Assembly: GCA_900471525.1 (NCBI GenBank)
Contig: UCEZ01000036.1
Span: 145,151-209,150 of the forward strand
Length of the DNA stretch: 64,000 nt
Direction: 5' to 3'
Origin: Hyphomicrobiales bacterium
GTDB lineage: Bacteria > Pseudomonadota > Alphaproteobacteria > Rhizobiales > Rhizobiaceae
In this document: piece by piece, positions 17,074-26,010 of the stretch
How positions within the stretch are numbered: the stretch's first letter is position 1
Layout of the letters: each line of letters begins with the position of its first letter
Notes under the pieces: generated by a model
The model's database searches: none
What the model saw: the letters and a program-made list of their open reading frames with translations, nothing else
Told to the model about the DNA's origin: nothing
Made by a program: the position numbers and the translations under genes

Positions 17074-17544
17074 TCAGTCCTTCGACCAGCGATCCCGTGC
17101 ACTGTCGTCTTCGTCCTTGGCGCTGACCCAGCCGCGCGCGTTGCCGTCGGCGGTATGTTCCTTCTTCCAGAAGGGCGCCGAGGTTTTCAGGAAATCCATG
17201 ATGAAATTGGCGCCGTCGAAGGCTGCCTGCCGATGCGGCGAGGCGGTGACGACGAGGACGATGTTTTCACCCGGCAGGATACTGCCATAGCGATGGATTA
17301 CAGTGACAGCCTGCAGGCCGAAGCGTTCGATGGCTTCGTTGCAGATGCGGGTGATCTCCGCTTCCGCCATGCCCGGATAGTGCTCGAGTTCCAGCGCGCT
17401 CAGCGTGCCCGCTTCATCGCGGCAGAGGCCGGAGAAAGTGACGATGGCACCGATATCATGACGGCCTGACGATAGCGCCTGCACCTCGGCGGCGAGACAG
17501 AAATCGTCGCGCTGGACGCGGACGGTGACGGGCACGCCAGCCAC
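17074..17544 (-). CDS. moaE: Molybdopterin synthase catalytic subunit
   Basis: 156-residue MoaE, the large subunit of the heterotetrameric synthase that puts two sulfurs into precursor Z using thiocarboxylated MoaD. Conserved parts include IGAIVTFSGLCRD, HYPGMAE, the VIHRYG motif (H84, R85) and KTSAPFWKKE, with catalytic Lys near K120 and K127. The C-terminal tail is charged. It lies 4 bases after moaD, with the same orientation as moaD and pgsA. The product would serve the molybdenum oxidoreductase encoded near 27-29 kb and other molybdoenzymes. Confidence 0.95.
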   Translation of the reverse strand: MAGVPVTVRVQRDDFCLAAEVQALSSGRHDIGAIVTFSGLCRDEAGTLSALELEHYPGMAEAEITRICNEAIERFGLQAVTVIHRYGSILPGENIVLVVTASPHRQAAFDGANFIMDFLKTSAPFWKKEHTADGNARGWVSAKDEDDSARDRWSKD

Positions 17545-17548
17545 GCTG

Positions 17549-17809
17549 TCAGCCTCCGGTCATCGGCGGGAACAGCGCGATTTCTCGCGCGCCGGCGATC
17601 GGCTCGTGGTGATCGACGTGTTCCTGGTTGATGGCGACGCGGATGACGTTCTCATGCTCCAGTGCCGCTTCGTACTCCTCGCCGAGCGTCTTCAGGTGGG
17701 CAAGCAGGTCGCCGGCCGTGACGACGTTGTCGGGAAGCTCCAGTGTTTCCTCGGCCTTGCCGATCCGCTCGCGCACCCAGGCGAAATAGACGAGATCGAC
17801 GCTGGCCAT
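17549..17809 (-). CDS. moaD: Molybdopterin synthase sulfur carrier subunit
   Basis: 86-residue ubiquitin-like sulfur carrier ending PPMTGG. The C-terminal Gly-Gly is the site of adenylation and thiocarboxylation by MoeB. Its first base overlaps the last base of the pgsA stop (TGATG), which suggests coupled translation, and moaE follows after 4 bases. Confidence 0.93.
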   Translation of the reverse strand: MASVDLVYFAWVRERIGKAEETLELPDNVVTAGDLLAHLKTLGEEYEAALEHENVIRVAINQEHVDHHEPIAGAREIALFPPMTGG

Positions 17810-18396
17810 CAGTCGACCATGTGCTTGAGGCCGGCACGGAAATAATCATAGCCGGTATAGAGCGTGATGCCGGCTGCGACCCACAGAAGCAGGATGCCCA
17901 TTTCGGTCGTGTAGGGCAGCACCTTGTCGCCGGCGGGACCTGCGAGCAGGAAGGCGATGGCCACCATCTGGATCGTGGTCTTCCATTTGGCGATGCGGGT
18001 CACCGGCACGCTGACTTTCAGGGCCGCCAGATATTCGCGCAGGCCGGAGACGAGGATTTCGCGGCACAGGATGATGATCGCAGCCCAGATCGACCAGCCG
18101 GCAATCGTGCCGTCGGCGGCAACGAGCAGCAGGACGGAGGCGACCAGCAGCTTGTCGGCGATCGGATCGAGCATTTTTCCGATATTGGAGGTCTGCTGCC
18201 AGATGCGGGCCAGATAGCCGTCGAAGAAATCGGTGATCGAGGCGATCGCAAACAGCGCAAGCGCGGTCCAGCGGGCAAAGTCGGAACTCTGCAGCTTGCC
18301 TTCGATGAAGAAGCACAGAACGATCAGCGGAACAGCCAGAATGCGTCCATAGGTCAGAAGATTGGGGATGCTGTAGGTGGTAGGCGTCGTGGACAT
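17809..18396 (-). CDS. pgsA: CDP-diacylglycerol-glycerol-3-phosphate 3-phosphatidyltransferase
   Basis: 195-residue inner-membrane enzyme that makes phosphatidylglycerol phosphate. The CDP-alcohol phosphatidyltransferase motif DG-x2-AR-x8-G-x3-D-x3-D is exact: D59 G60, A63 R64, G73, D77 and D81. About six hydrophobic helices are visible. It is the first gene of a pgsA-moaD-moaE transcript, an order kept in many rhizobia. About 217 bases separate it from the divergent LuxR-type gene. Confidence 0.95.
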   Translation of the reverse strand: MSTTPTTYSIPNLLTYGRILAVPLIVLCFFIEGKLQSSDFARWTALALFAIASITDFFDGYLARIWQQTSNIGKMLDPIADKLLVASVLLLVAADGTIAGWSIWAAIIILCREILVSGLREYLAALKVSVPVTRIAKWKTTIQMVAIAFLLAGPAGDKVLPYTTEMGILLLWVAAGITLYTGYDYFRAGLKHMVD

Positions 18397-18613
18397 CGAT
18401 TCGGGTTCTCTGCGAGTTCTTGGATACAGATGAAGGACTTTGTGACAGCGAGGTCAACCGGTCATTGAGAGATCGGCCTGAATTATGGCGGAATTCGTCT
18501 GAACGCACGGTGAACCGCATAACCGGGGTTCACTCGGTTTACCGGATTGAGCCCGTGGGAACCTCTGGTAAGAAGGAAGCGTTGAGGGAAATACTCAAAC
18601 ATAGAAGAAAATC

Positions 18614-19705
18614 ATGCCTGAAGCCCTGACTTTGATCGACCGGATTTATGAGGCTGCGGTTATTCCCGAGCTCTGGCCGGATGTCTGCGTCAGTCTGGCC
18701 GCGGACGTGAACGGCTTTTCCGCGTGTCTCCTGACGATCGATACCGACCAGACGCTCAGATGGGTCTGTTCGCCGAACATCGATGAACAGATGGAGCGCT
18801 ATTCGCGCAGCGAAATACGGTTCCAGAACCCGCGACCCGAGCGATCGATGCTATTGTCACCGATGGCTTTCGCGCGGGACATCGATGTGATGACGGCGGA
18901 GGAAATCGCCGCTGATCCGATCTATGACGCATTTCTGCGGCCACTCGGTCTCGGCTGGAGCATGGGGGCGGTACTGCCGGAGCCTTCAGGCCACACCCTC
19001 ATATTCGACTTCATCGGTTGGGCCGACAGCGGGCCATTTCCGGTGGCAGCGCTCAATCATGTCAACAGCTTGAAGGGCGATCTTGCCCGCGCCGCGCTGA
19101 TCTCCTCGCGGATGATCTTCCGCCAGGCGCAAACCATCGCGGCGACGCTGTCGATGATCGGACTTCCCGCCGCTGTCATGGGCGACGACAACCGGGTGCT
19201 GGCCATGAACGAGGACATGGAGGCGCTGGCGCCGCGCATCCGCACCGGCGCTGCCAACAGGCTCTCGCTCGAAAACCCCGCGGCGAATGCGCTGGTTTTG
19301 GCGGCGCTGGAGCAATTGCGCGTCGCGCCTGCGGCAAGCGTGCAATCCATTCCGCTCGCTGCCGGAGAGAACACGCCGGCGCTGATCCTGCATCTCCTGC
19401 CGGTTCGAAGGAACGCGCGGGACATTTTTTCCAAGAGCCTTGCGGTGCTGATCGCAACGCCGGTCGGCCAGGCCGGACCGCCCGACATGCGCGTGCTCAG
19501 CGGCCTGTTCGACCTGACGCCGGGCGAGGCCCGTGTCGCACGCGAACTTGCCTCCGGCGCCAGTCTTGAGGCGGTATCGATCAAACTCGGCCTCAAGCTC
19601 GAAACAGTCCGGACCTATCTAAAGCGCATCTTCCTCAAGACCGGGACGCGGCGCCAGGCGGAACTGACCCGCATGTTGTCCGGTCTCGGGCGGCTGGCGA
19701 CCTGA
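18614..19705 (+). CDS. LuxR-type helix-turn-helix regulator
   Basis: 363-residue regulator. A C-terminal LuxR/FixJ-type HTH (about 300-355) reads LTPGEARVARELASGASLEA and then KLGLKLETVRTYLKRIF. The N-terminal 280 residues form a sensory region with no clear match to autoinducer-binding or receiver domains; a PAS/GAF-like part (SMIGLPAAVMGDDNRVLAMN, about 180-200) is likely. It sits divergently from pgsA and converges with uvrC (7-base gap). The signal and targets are unknown. Confidence 0.85.
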   Translation: MPEALTLIDRIYEAAVIPELWPDVCVSLAADVNGFSACLLTIDTDQTLRWVCSPNIDEQMERYSRSEIRFQNPRPERSMLLSPMAFARDIDVMTAEEIAADPIYDAFLRPLGLGWSMGAVLPEPSGHTLIFDFIGWADSGPFPVAALNHVNSLKGDLARAALISSRMIFRQAQTIAATLSMIGLPAAVMGDDNRVLAMNEDMEALAPRIRTGAANRLSLENPAANALVLAALEQLRVAPAASVQSIPLAAGENTPALILHLLPVRRNARDIFSKSLAVLIATPVGQAGPPDMRVLSGLFDLTPGEARVARELASGASLEAVSIKLGLKLETVRTYLKRIFLKTGTRRQAELTRMLSGLGRLAT

Positions 19706-19712
19706 TACTCGG

Positions 19713-21740
19713 CTACTTCGCCCCGTCCTCATGGAAGTGGTCGTAGACGAGCCGCGCCACCGCTTCCGAAATGCCCTCGACCGCGATCAGGTCGTTGATC
19801 CCGGCGCGGGACACGGCCTTGGCAGTGCCGAAATGGTGGAGCAGCGCGCGCTTGCGCGTCGGTCCGATGCCGCCGATCTCGTCCAGCGGGTTCTTGACCA
19901 TCTCCTTCTTGCGCCGCGCCCGGTGCGAGCCGATGGCGAAGCGATGTGCCTCGTCGCGCATGCGCTGGATGAAATAAAGCACCGGATCGCGCGGCGGCAG
20001 GGTGAAACCGTCGCGGCTACCTGCGGGAGGGAAAAAGCGTTCGCGGCCGGCCTCGCGATCGACGCCCTTGGCGACGCCGATGGCGATGACACAATCCTCG
20101 ATGTCGAGCTCCTTGAGGATTGCCCGCACCGCCGTCATCTGGCCTTGTCCGCCGTCGATCAGGATGACATCGGGCCAGGCCGGGAAGGCGGCATCCTCGA
20201 CTGTCTCGACAGTGCGGTCGGGTTTTCCTTCTTCCTTCAGAAGACGCGAAAACCGCCGCGTCATCACTTCCTTCATCATGCCGAAGTCGTCGCCGGGGGT
20301 GATGTCGGTCGATTTGATATTGAACTTGCGGTACTGGCCTTTGACGAAGCCTTCCGGCCCGGCCACCACCATGCCGCCGACGGCATTGGTACCCATGATG
20401 TGGGAGTTGTCGTAGATTTCGATGCGGCGCGGCGTGCGCTCAAGCTTGAACGTTGTCGCAAAGCCTTCCAGCAGACGCGACTGCGAAGCGGTTTCAGCCA
20501 GCTTGCGGCCATGTGCCTCACGAGCATTGGCAACGGCGTGATCGACCAGATCCTTCTTTTCGCCGCGCTGCGGAACGAGGATCGCGACCTTGTAGCCGGA
20601 TTTTTCGGTGAGTGCTTCTGCGAGCAGGTCCTGTTCCTCGACGGTCTCGCAGAGCAGGATCTGCCGGGGACAGGGCTTGTCGTCGTAGAATTGAGCCAGG
20701 AAGGCGCTGAGAACTTCGGCAGAGGTCAGCGTCGGGTCGGCCTTGGGGAAGTAGGCGCGGTTGCCCCAGTTCTGGCCGGTGCGGAAGAAGAACACCTGGA
20801 TGCAGGAGACGCCGCCCTCGTGGTGGATGGCGAAGACATCGGCTTCCTCGACGCCGGACGGGTTGATGCCCTGATGGCTCTGGACATGCGACAGCGCTGC
20901 CAGCCGGTCGCGATAGAGGGCGGCCCGTTCGAAATCGAGGTTTTCGGATGCCTCGCTCATCGCCGAGGCGATCGTCGCCTTCACCGCCTGGCTCTTGCCG
21001 GAGAGGAAGTCCCGTGCTTCGCTCACCAGTTCGGCATATTCGGCGTCGCTGACCTCGCGGGTGCAGGGGGCGGCGCAGCGCTTGATCTGGTGCAGCAGGC
21101 AGGGGCGGGTCCGGCTCTCGAAGACGCTGTCGGTACAGGTCCGCAACAGGAAGGCGCGCTGGAGCGAGTTGATCGTGCGGCCAACGGCGCCGGCCGAGGC
21201 GAAGGGGCCGAAATAATCGCCCTTGCGGCTGCGCGCACCGCGATGCTTGTAGAGCGCCGGAGCCCGCGAATCTCCCGTCACTAGGATATAGGGAAAGGAT
21301 TTGTCGTCGCGCAAAAGCACGTTAAAGCGCGGACGCAAGCGTTTGATAAGGTTTGCTTCGAGCAGCAGCGCCTCGATCTCGGTGCGCGTCGTTACGAATT
21401 CCATATTGGCGGTTTCGCGCACCATCTTGGCGAGACGGTTGGAATGGACGCGGCCCTGGGCGTAATTGCTGACGCGTTTCTTGAGGCTTCTGGCCTTGCC
21501 CACGTAGAGCACATCGCCCGCTTCGTTGAACATGCGGTAGACGCCAGGACTGTTGGGCAGGAGCTTGACGAAGGCCTGGATCAGTTCGGCGCCGCGCAAG
21601 CCATCGGGAATGGCGCTGGTCTCCGCCCAGTCGAGGATCGGCGCCGGCGAAGCAGCGTCCGGCACTTCGATCAGGTCGTCGTCGTCGCTGGCATTTTCGT
21701 CGTAGAGAATGCCGCCGTCATTGGGCACGCGCCCGTTCAT
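19713..21740 (-). CDS. uvrC: Excinuclease ABC subunit C
   Basis: 675-residue nucleotide excision repair nuclease that makes the incisions on both sides of the lesion with UvrB. The N-terminal GIY-YIG domain has GVY at 66-68 and YVG at 79-81. A UvrB-interacting UVR segment ([19 protein letters not shown]) sits in the middle, then the RNase H-like domain ([26 protein letters not shown]), and a C-terminal HhH pair ([15 protein letters not shown]). A 50-residue acidic N-terminal extension precedes the GIY-YIG domain. Its start overlaps the SDR gene stop by 4 bases (ATGA). Confidence 0.97.
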   Translation of the reverse strand: MNGRVPNDGGILYDENASDDDDLIEVPDAASPAPILDWAETSAIPDGLRGAELIQAFVKLLPNSPGVYRMFNEAGDVLYVGKARSLKKRVSNYAQGRVHSNRLAKMVRETANMEFVTTRTEIEALLLEANLIKRLRPRFNVLLRDDKSFPYILVTGDSRAPALYKHRGARSRKGDYFGPFASAGAVGRTINSLQRAFLLRTCTDSVFESRTRPCLLHQIKRCAAPCTREVSDAEYAELVSEARDFLSGKSQAVKATIASAMSEASENLDFERAALYRDRLAALSHVQSHQGINPSGVEEADVFAIHHEGGVSCIQVFFFRTGQNWGNRAYFPKADPTLTSAEVLSAFLAQFYDDKPCPRQILLCETVEEQDLLAEALTEKSGYKVAILVPQRGEKKDLVDHAVANAREAHGRKLAETASQSRLLEGFATTFKLERTPRRIEIYDNSHIMGTNAVGGMVVAGPEGFVKGQYRKFNIKSTDITPGDDFGMMKEVMTRRFSRLLKEEGKPDRTVETVEDAAFPAWPDVILIDGGQGQMTAVRAILKELDIEDCVIAIGVAKGVDREAGRERFFPPAGSRDGFTLPPRDPVLYFIQRMRDEAHRFAIGSHRARRKKEMVKNPLDEIGGIGPTRKRALLHHFGTAKAVSRAGINDLIAVEGISEAVARLVYDHFHEDGAK

Positions 21741-22531
21741 TCCACAATCTCCAAAATATCCGGCGTCTCCCAGGCCAGATGCTGGCCGCCGTCGAGTGCG
21801 ATCATCTGCCCTGTCACCGAGGGCGTATCGAACAGAAACCGGATCGCCCGGCCGAATTCGTCGAGCTGCGGCCCTCTCTCCAGTATCAGTGCGCCGACCT
21901 GGGTTTCGAAATCATCCTGGTTCTGCCGTTCGTTCGGCAGGGTCGGGCCGGGGCCGATGCCGTTGACGCGGATCGCTGGTGCCAATGCTTGTGCCATCGT
22001 CTTCGTTGCCGTCAGCAGCGCCGACTTTGACAACATATAGGAATAAAATCGAGGGTTTGGAGACCAGACGCGCTGATCGATGATATTGACCACGAGGCCG
22101 GAATTCGCCTCCGGCAATTGCGCTGCGAAATCGCGGGCAAGCAGCGACGGGGCTTTGACGTGAAGGGCGAAGTGCCGGTCCCAGATCGTCTCCTCGAAGT
22201 CCTCAAGGCTGTCTTTCTTGAAGAGCGAGGCATTGTTGACGAGCAGGCCGACCGGTCCCAGGGCCGCGACGGCTTTTTCCATCAAGGTCAGGGCCGACGT
22301 CGTATCGGTGAGGTCCGCCATGACCGCCGCTGCAGTCCCGCCCTTTGCACGGATCTCTGTAGCAAGCGCTTCAGCCTCCGGCAACGAGGTGTTGGCATGA
22401 ATGGCAACGGCAAAGCCGTGCGCGGCAAGGTCCTCGACGATCGCCTTGCCGATACGCTTGGCGCCGCCGGTCACCAGCGCTGTTTTCAGAGGCGTCCTCT
22501 GCTTCCCGTTGTGCGATTCGTATCTCTGCAT
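21737..22531 (-). CDS. SDR oxidoreductase, pteridine reductase-like
   Basis: 264-residue short-chain dehydrogenase. [15 protein letters not shown] is the NADP(H)-binding loop and LVNNASLF the NNAG-like motif. The active site reads [10 protein letters not shown] with YMLSK; the usual catalytic Ser is replaced by Asp, as in PTR1 and FolM type pteridine reductases (Asp-Tyr-Lys). Reduction of a dihydropterin or monapterin is therefore the likely activity. The start at 22531 ([10 protein letters not shown]) is used. The first gene of the uvrC transcript, it overlaps uvrC by 4 bases. Confidence 0.85.
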   Translation of the reverse strand: MQRYESHNGKQRTPLKTALVTGGAKRIGKAIVEDLAAHGFAVAIHANTSLPEAEALATEIRAKGGTAAAVMADLTDTTSALTLMEKAVAALGPVGLLVNNASLFKKDSLEDFEETIWDRHFALHVKAPSLLARDFAAQLPEANSGLVVNIIDQRVWSPNPRFYSYMLSKSALLTATKTMAQALAPAIRVNGIGPGPTLPNERQNQDDFETQVGALILERGPQLDEFGRAIRFLFDTPSVTGQMIALDGGQHLAWETPDILEIVE

Positions 22532-22864
22532 GTCGCAAGGATATAGGAGCAGGGCGGATATTGCGAAACAGGCACCGCGCATTCGTTTCAGAAAAATTAA
22601 CGGGAAAGCGATAAATTGAATTGTTTTCTAAAGTTATAGTATATATTCAATTAATCTTATGTTGTGGTTAATAAATACCCTGTGTCTGCAAAGCAACATC
22701 GAATTTCAGCCATCCTCTCGCCACTAAAATTTCACAATTTGGCTCTTGTGAATCCGCATTTGGCCGCCAATTTCCTCGTCAACCGGGCGGGTTAATTGCA
22801 GTTTGTCCGATGTATCAGTTTAGGACCGCGAGGGTCCGGAGCATCGGATCGAAAGGAGACTTTA
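22532..22864. promoter_or_regulatory. Intergenic region upstream of the outer membrane protein gene
   Basis: 333 bases with no gene. The part 22600-22740 is AT-rich (TATATTCAATTAATCTTATG and nearby), and the part nearest the Omp gene is GC-richer. It must carry the promoters of the divergent SDR and Omp genes, but I find no convincing -35/-10 pair. AAAGGAG at 22852-22858 is the ribosome binding site of the Omp gene. Confidence 0.5.
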
Positions 22865-23506
22865 ATGCGTACTCTCATCACCACCCTCATGGCATCTGCC
22901 GTGTCCCTCATCGCCTTCTCTGCCGTTCAGGCTGCCGACGCGATCGACGAAGTTCCCGCTGCCCCGGCCGCCGAATATAGCGAGCCGGCCGCGAAGAACT
23001 GGTCGGGTGCCTATGTCGGTGGTACCGCCAACTGGGCTCACGGCCAGTATGACGCGACGGGTGGCCGTGGCGCTGCCGGCTTTGGCGGCGGTCTCTACGG
23101 CGGCTACAACATGCAGAGCGGCAACATCGTCTACGGTGCGGAAGCCGATATCAACTACGGCGATAACGACACCAAGAATGCCGTCCGCAAGATGGAGCAG
23201 GGCGTCAACGGCTCGGTCCGCGGCCGAGTCGGCTATGATCTCAACCCGGTTCTCGTCTATGGAACGGCCGGTGTTGCTGCCTCCAACGTCAAGGCAACCG
23301 GCAATGGCGGCGGCTCGGACAAGAACACGCTGCTCGGCTGGACGGCCGGTGCCGGTGCCGAAGCCTTCGTGACCGACAACGTCACGGCGCGCGTCGAATA
23401 CCGCTATTCCGACTACGGCTCGAAGGATTTCAGCCTGCCGGGCGGCAAGGTTTCATCGGGTTACGACGAACACAGCGTCCGCGTCGGTATGGGCGTCAAG
23501 TTCTGA
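22865..23506 (+). CDS. Omp25/RopB-like outer membrane beta-barrel protein
   Basis: 213 residues with a cleavable signal peptide (LIAFSAVQAAD, cleavage after residue 23). After an Ala/Pro/Glu-rich linker come repeated amphipathic beta strands (WSGAYVGGTANW, GGGLYGGYNMQ, VRGRVGYDLNPVLVYGTAGVA, ARVEYRYSDYGSKDF), and it ends VRVGMGVKF with the terminal Phe typical of barrels. It is an eight-stranded OmpA-like/Omp25 surface protein as in Rhizobium RopB or Brucella Omp25. A strong ribosome binding site precedes the ATG at 22865, and a strong terminator follows. Confidence 0.9.
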   Translation: MRTLITTLMASAVSLIAFSAVQAADAIDEVPAAPAAEYSEPAAKNWSGAYVGGTANWAHGQYDATGGRGAAGFGGGLYGGYNMQSGNIVYGAEADINYGDNDTKNAVRKMEQGVNGSVRGRVGYDLNPVLVYGTAGVAASNVKATGNGGGSDKNTLLGWTAGAGAEAFVTDNVTARVEYRYSDYGSKDFSLPGGKVSSGYDEHSVRVGMGVKF

Positions 23507-23526
23507 TCCATCGGAACAAGCATGAT

Positions 23527-23555
23527 AAAAAGGCCGGAGCGATCCGGCCTTTTTT
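23527..23555 (+). terminator. Intrinsic terminator after the Omp gene
   Basis: AAAAAGGCCGGA (23527-23538), GCGA loop, TCCGGCCTTTTT (23543-23554), with a further T at 23555. A 12-bp perfect stem with A-tract and T-tract, usable on both strands between converging genes. Confidence 0.88.
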
Positions 23556-23580
23556 GCGTTTTACGCCAAGACAAACGATA

Positions 23581-24087
23581 TCAGCGCACCATCTCGAAGG
23601 TCGGGCATAGAATGTCGTCGATGATAACAGGCGCGCAGGGCAGCATGCCGATCTTTGTCAGGACGCGTTGCGATGCGAGATTGTCCGGATGGGTGAAGGC
23701 GGTGAAACGATCCGAAAAATCCTTCTCGAAAAACCATCCGGCCAAGGCGCCGGCGATCTCTGTTGCATAGCCGTTGCCCCAGGCTTCACGGCACATTGAA
23801 TAGCCGAGTTCATACTGGCCTGTCCGGTCGAGCAGGGAAAATCCCGCCCGACCGACGAAGGCGCCGTCCTCGCGCCGCAGCAGCTTGTATTTGGTGATGC
23901 CGTCGCGCCTGCGCTCATCGAACCAGTTTTGCAGGCGCTCCTCGGCCTTTTCGCGGCTCCAGGGTGCGGCGCCGGACAGATACCGCGTTGTGTCGAAGGA
24001 CGAATGAAGTCCCTGGACAAGTTCGGCGTCTTCCGTGTCCCACATGACAAGTTGGAGGCGCGACGTTTCTAGGATGATTTCAGCCAT
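23581..24087 (-). CDS. GNAT acetyltransferase (RimJ/RimL-like)
   Basis: 168-residue acetyltransferase with the RimJ-type start LETSRLQLVMW. Its GNAT core includes GYSMCREAWGNGYATEIAGAL, where WGNGYATE is the acetyl-CoA pyrophosphate loop, and NLASQRVLTKIGM near the end. ATGs at 24087 and 24093 and a GTG at 24096 are all possible starts; the shortest is used. The substrate is unknown. It converges with the Omp gene. Confidence 0.83.
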   Translation of the reverse strand: MAEIILETSRLQLVMWDTEDAELVQGLHSSFDTTRYLSGAAPWSREKAEERLQNWFDERRRDGITKYKLLRREDGAFVGRAGFSLLDRTGQYELGYSMCREAWGNGYATEIAGALAGWFFEKDFSDRFTAFTHPDNLASQRVLTKIGMLPCAPVIIDDILCPTFEMVR

Positions 24088-24127
24088 GGGCATCACCCGT
24101 TTTCATCGACGCCGCGCGATCCAGTGC

Positions 24128-24718
24128 TCAGACCTTGAATTGGGCGTAGTCGGGGAAGAACTTCTCGAACTTCTGCGGCCAGTTCTTCAGCTTCGGGCGG
24201 CCCTTCTGCCATTCACCGGCGAAGCGCACTTCGATATAGCGCAGCAATGCGGCGAGGGCGAAATGCCCGGCATGCAGCTTGGCGCCGGTCTTCGGCAAGT
24301 TGGCATTGAGGTGATCGAGGCCGCGGAGCACCTTTTCCCACTGCTTGTCGATCCAGGGCTGGTGGACCTTTTCCGGCGGGTGGAAACGCTTTTCGTAGAC
24401 GATGGCGAGCAGGCAGTCGCAGATGCCGTCGCACAGTGCTTCAAGCATCTCGACGTCGGTGCGCTTTTCAGCATTGCGCGGGTAGAGCTTGCCCTTGGTC
24501 TCGCGGTCGATGAAGTGCATGATCGCCCGGCTGTCGTAGATCGACTTTCCTTCGGGTGTGACAAGCGTCGGAATCTTGCCGAGCGGATTGCTGGAAATCA
24601 GTTCCGGCGGATTGGCATTGGTGTCGGTCAGCACGCTTTCGGCTGATATGCCTGCGTAACGCGCGGCCATGCGCACCTTGTTGGAATAGGGCGAGGTCGG
24701 GGAATAGAGAATCTTCAT
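24128..24718 (-). CDS. Glutathione S-transferase
   Basis: 196-residue GST. The N-terminal thioredoxin-like domain starts MKILYSPTSPYSNKVRMAAR, with a probable catalytic Ser in SPYSNK. NPLGKIPTL has the cis-Pro and YDSRAIMHFID is the gamma-glutamyl contact. The helical domain from about 85 contains the WIDKQWEKVLRGLDHL segment. The start at 24718 is the conserved one. It follows the RNase T2 gene on the same strand after 23 bases, probably in one transcript. Confidence 0.87.
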   Translation of the reverse strand: MKILYSPTSPYSNKVRMAARYAGISAESVLTDTNANPPELISSNPLGKIPTLVTPEGKSIYDSRAIMHFIDRETKGKLYPRNAEKRTDVEMLEALCDGICDCLLAIVYEKRFHPPEKVHQPWIDKQWEKVLRGLDHLNANLPKTGAKLHAGHFALAALLRYIEVRFAGEWQKGRPKLKNWPQKFEKFFPDYAQFKV

Positions 24719-24741
24719 GCGATGTTTCTTTCTTTTGATGG

Positions 24742-25518
24742 TCAAGGGGTGGCCGGCAGGCTGAGGCTTTTCACCTTGCAGCCGGCGCGATCGATTTCGC
24801 CGCAGGCGCGGAAACTCAAATCCTTGTTGAAGCAGATGCGGACTTCATCGACGCGCCCGGCCGCGCAGGTGACGGCGAGAGCATTCGCTCGCAGGCCGGG
24901 ATTGGCGGTGGTCAGGGCGATTTCGATTTCCGCGGCACTCGTTTTTTGATGTGATCCGACCGATTGCAGGGCCGGCGGTATCGTCACCCTCTCGCGTGCA
25001 GCACGCAGGACGGTAAAATAGTCTCTCTGGCTAAGCCCCGAGCAGGAGCCGTGTTTGCGCCATTCGTGGCCGATCAGGCCCATCGAGGGCATGATGTCGA
25101 ACAAGGTCCGCCCCAGTGCTTCCGGCACCCGGTCGGGATCGCGCGTCCGGCAGAATTCGGGGTAACCCTGTTCGTTCTGCGGCCAGAGCCCATGGACGAT
25201 GAAACCATGATTGTTGTCCGCGTCGCACTGCATCGAGCGCCCTGTCGGATCGTTTTCAAGGCACCAGCTCGGCGACCAGGAAAGCGAAAGCACGTAGAAA
25301 TCGAAACCGCTGCCAAGGGGAATAGGCTGCGTTTTCTTCTGGGTATTGGTGATGGGGGTGCCGACGATGGGTGTGTTTGAAGCAGGCAGATCGTTTTGTA
25401 CCTGCGGGGGCTTTTCTTCGCTCTCGCCACTGCAGGCAGCAAGCGCCAGCAAACCGAGCAGGGTCAGGGAAATAACGCGAAAACCTGAAATCACGCCTGT
25501 CACCGCAACGAAGCGCAC
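24742..25518 (-). CDS. Ribonuclease T2 family lipoprotein
   Basis: 258-residue RNase T2. Both catalytic blocks are intact: CAS I FIVHGLWPQ with H109 and CAS II GHEWRKHGSC with H151, E152, K155 and H156. A lipobox LAAC gives a lipidated Cys at residue 29, so the enzyme should be membrane-anchored in the envelope, unlike E. coli periplasmic RNase I. A Pro/Thr-rich linker follows the lipobox. A GTG at 25503 overlaps the upstream gene's stop as GTGA and may be the real start (253 residues). It degrades RNA outside the cytoplasm. Confidence 0.9.
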   Translation of the reverse strand: MRFVAVTGVISGFRVISLTLLGLLALAACSGESEEKPPQVQNDLPASNTPIVGTPITNTQKKTQPIPLGSGFDFYVLSLSWSPSWCLENDPTGRSMQCDADNNHGFIVHGLWPQNEQGYPEFCRTRDPDRVPEALGRTLFDIMPSMGLIGHEWRKHGSCSGLSQRDYFTVLRAARERVTIPPALQSVGSHQKTSAAEIEIALTTANPGLRANALAVTCAAGRVDEVRICFNKDLSFRACGEIDRAGCKVKSLSLPATP

Positions 25519-25934
25519 TGCGCACCGTGGACGTACCAGGGATCAAGGCCGCTCAGGCAGAATTCGATATTAGAGCCGACCCCGGCAAAGCCAAAGCCGC
25601 GCTCGATCAGATACCAGAGTGCCCGTTTCTCACCGTCGGTGGTGATCGCCGTTGCGCGGCAATATTCACGCTCGACCGGATGGGTCTCGTCGCGCAGTTC
25701 AAGCCGTTTTTGCCGCATGTCGCGGATTTCGGCGATGGCGATGTCGGTTCTGAGGTAGTTGGCGGCCTTGTAGCCGAAATTCGACGTGATGAATCCAAGC
25801 ACCCTGGGATTGCTGCAGGCGTCGGAGATGCGCTCAGCGCCAGAATTCAGATAGTCGCCAGCCTTCGCCGGCTCTGCAATGCTTGTCAGGGCGGCAAAGG
25901 AGAGGAAAACGGCGGTTGCAAGCATCGCTTTCAT
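25500..25934 (-). CDS. Exported hypothetical protein, 144 residues
   Basis: Signal peptide (AMLATAVFLSFAALTSIAEPAKAGDY, cleavage near residue 25), then a mature domain with Cys residues (SDACSNPR, EREYCRA, IEFCLSGLDPWYVHGAQC). The family is unrecognised. The start at 25934 is used because it gives the signal peptide. Its stop overlaps the GTG start of RNase T2 (GTGA), so the pair may be translationally coupled and could work together in the envelope, for example as a small accessory of the RNase. This is inference. Confidence 0.75.
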   Translation of the reverse strand: MKAMLATAVFLSFAALTSIAEPAKAGDYLNSGAERISDACSNPRVLGFITSNFGYKAANYLRTDIAIAEIRDMRQKRLELRDETHPVEREYCRATAITTDGEKRALWYLIERGFGFAGVGSNIEFCLSGLDPWYVHGAQCASLR

Positions 25935-26010
25935 GATCGTCTTCCTCCGTTCAGCTTCGAATGACCGACTGCCAGATTGCGTCTCTTGCGGGCGAACCGT
26001 CAAGCCCCGT

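Noticed and set aside
16091..17290. A 399-residue plus-strand frame across the permease in another frame
   Set aside because: It reads through the permease and into antisense moaE, with Arg/Gly-rich composition. The permease frame has clear membrane helices.
18420..18629. A 69-residue frame between pgsA and the LuxR-type gene
   Set aside because: It overlaps the LuxR start out of frame, has no ribosome binding site and no conserved features.
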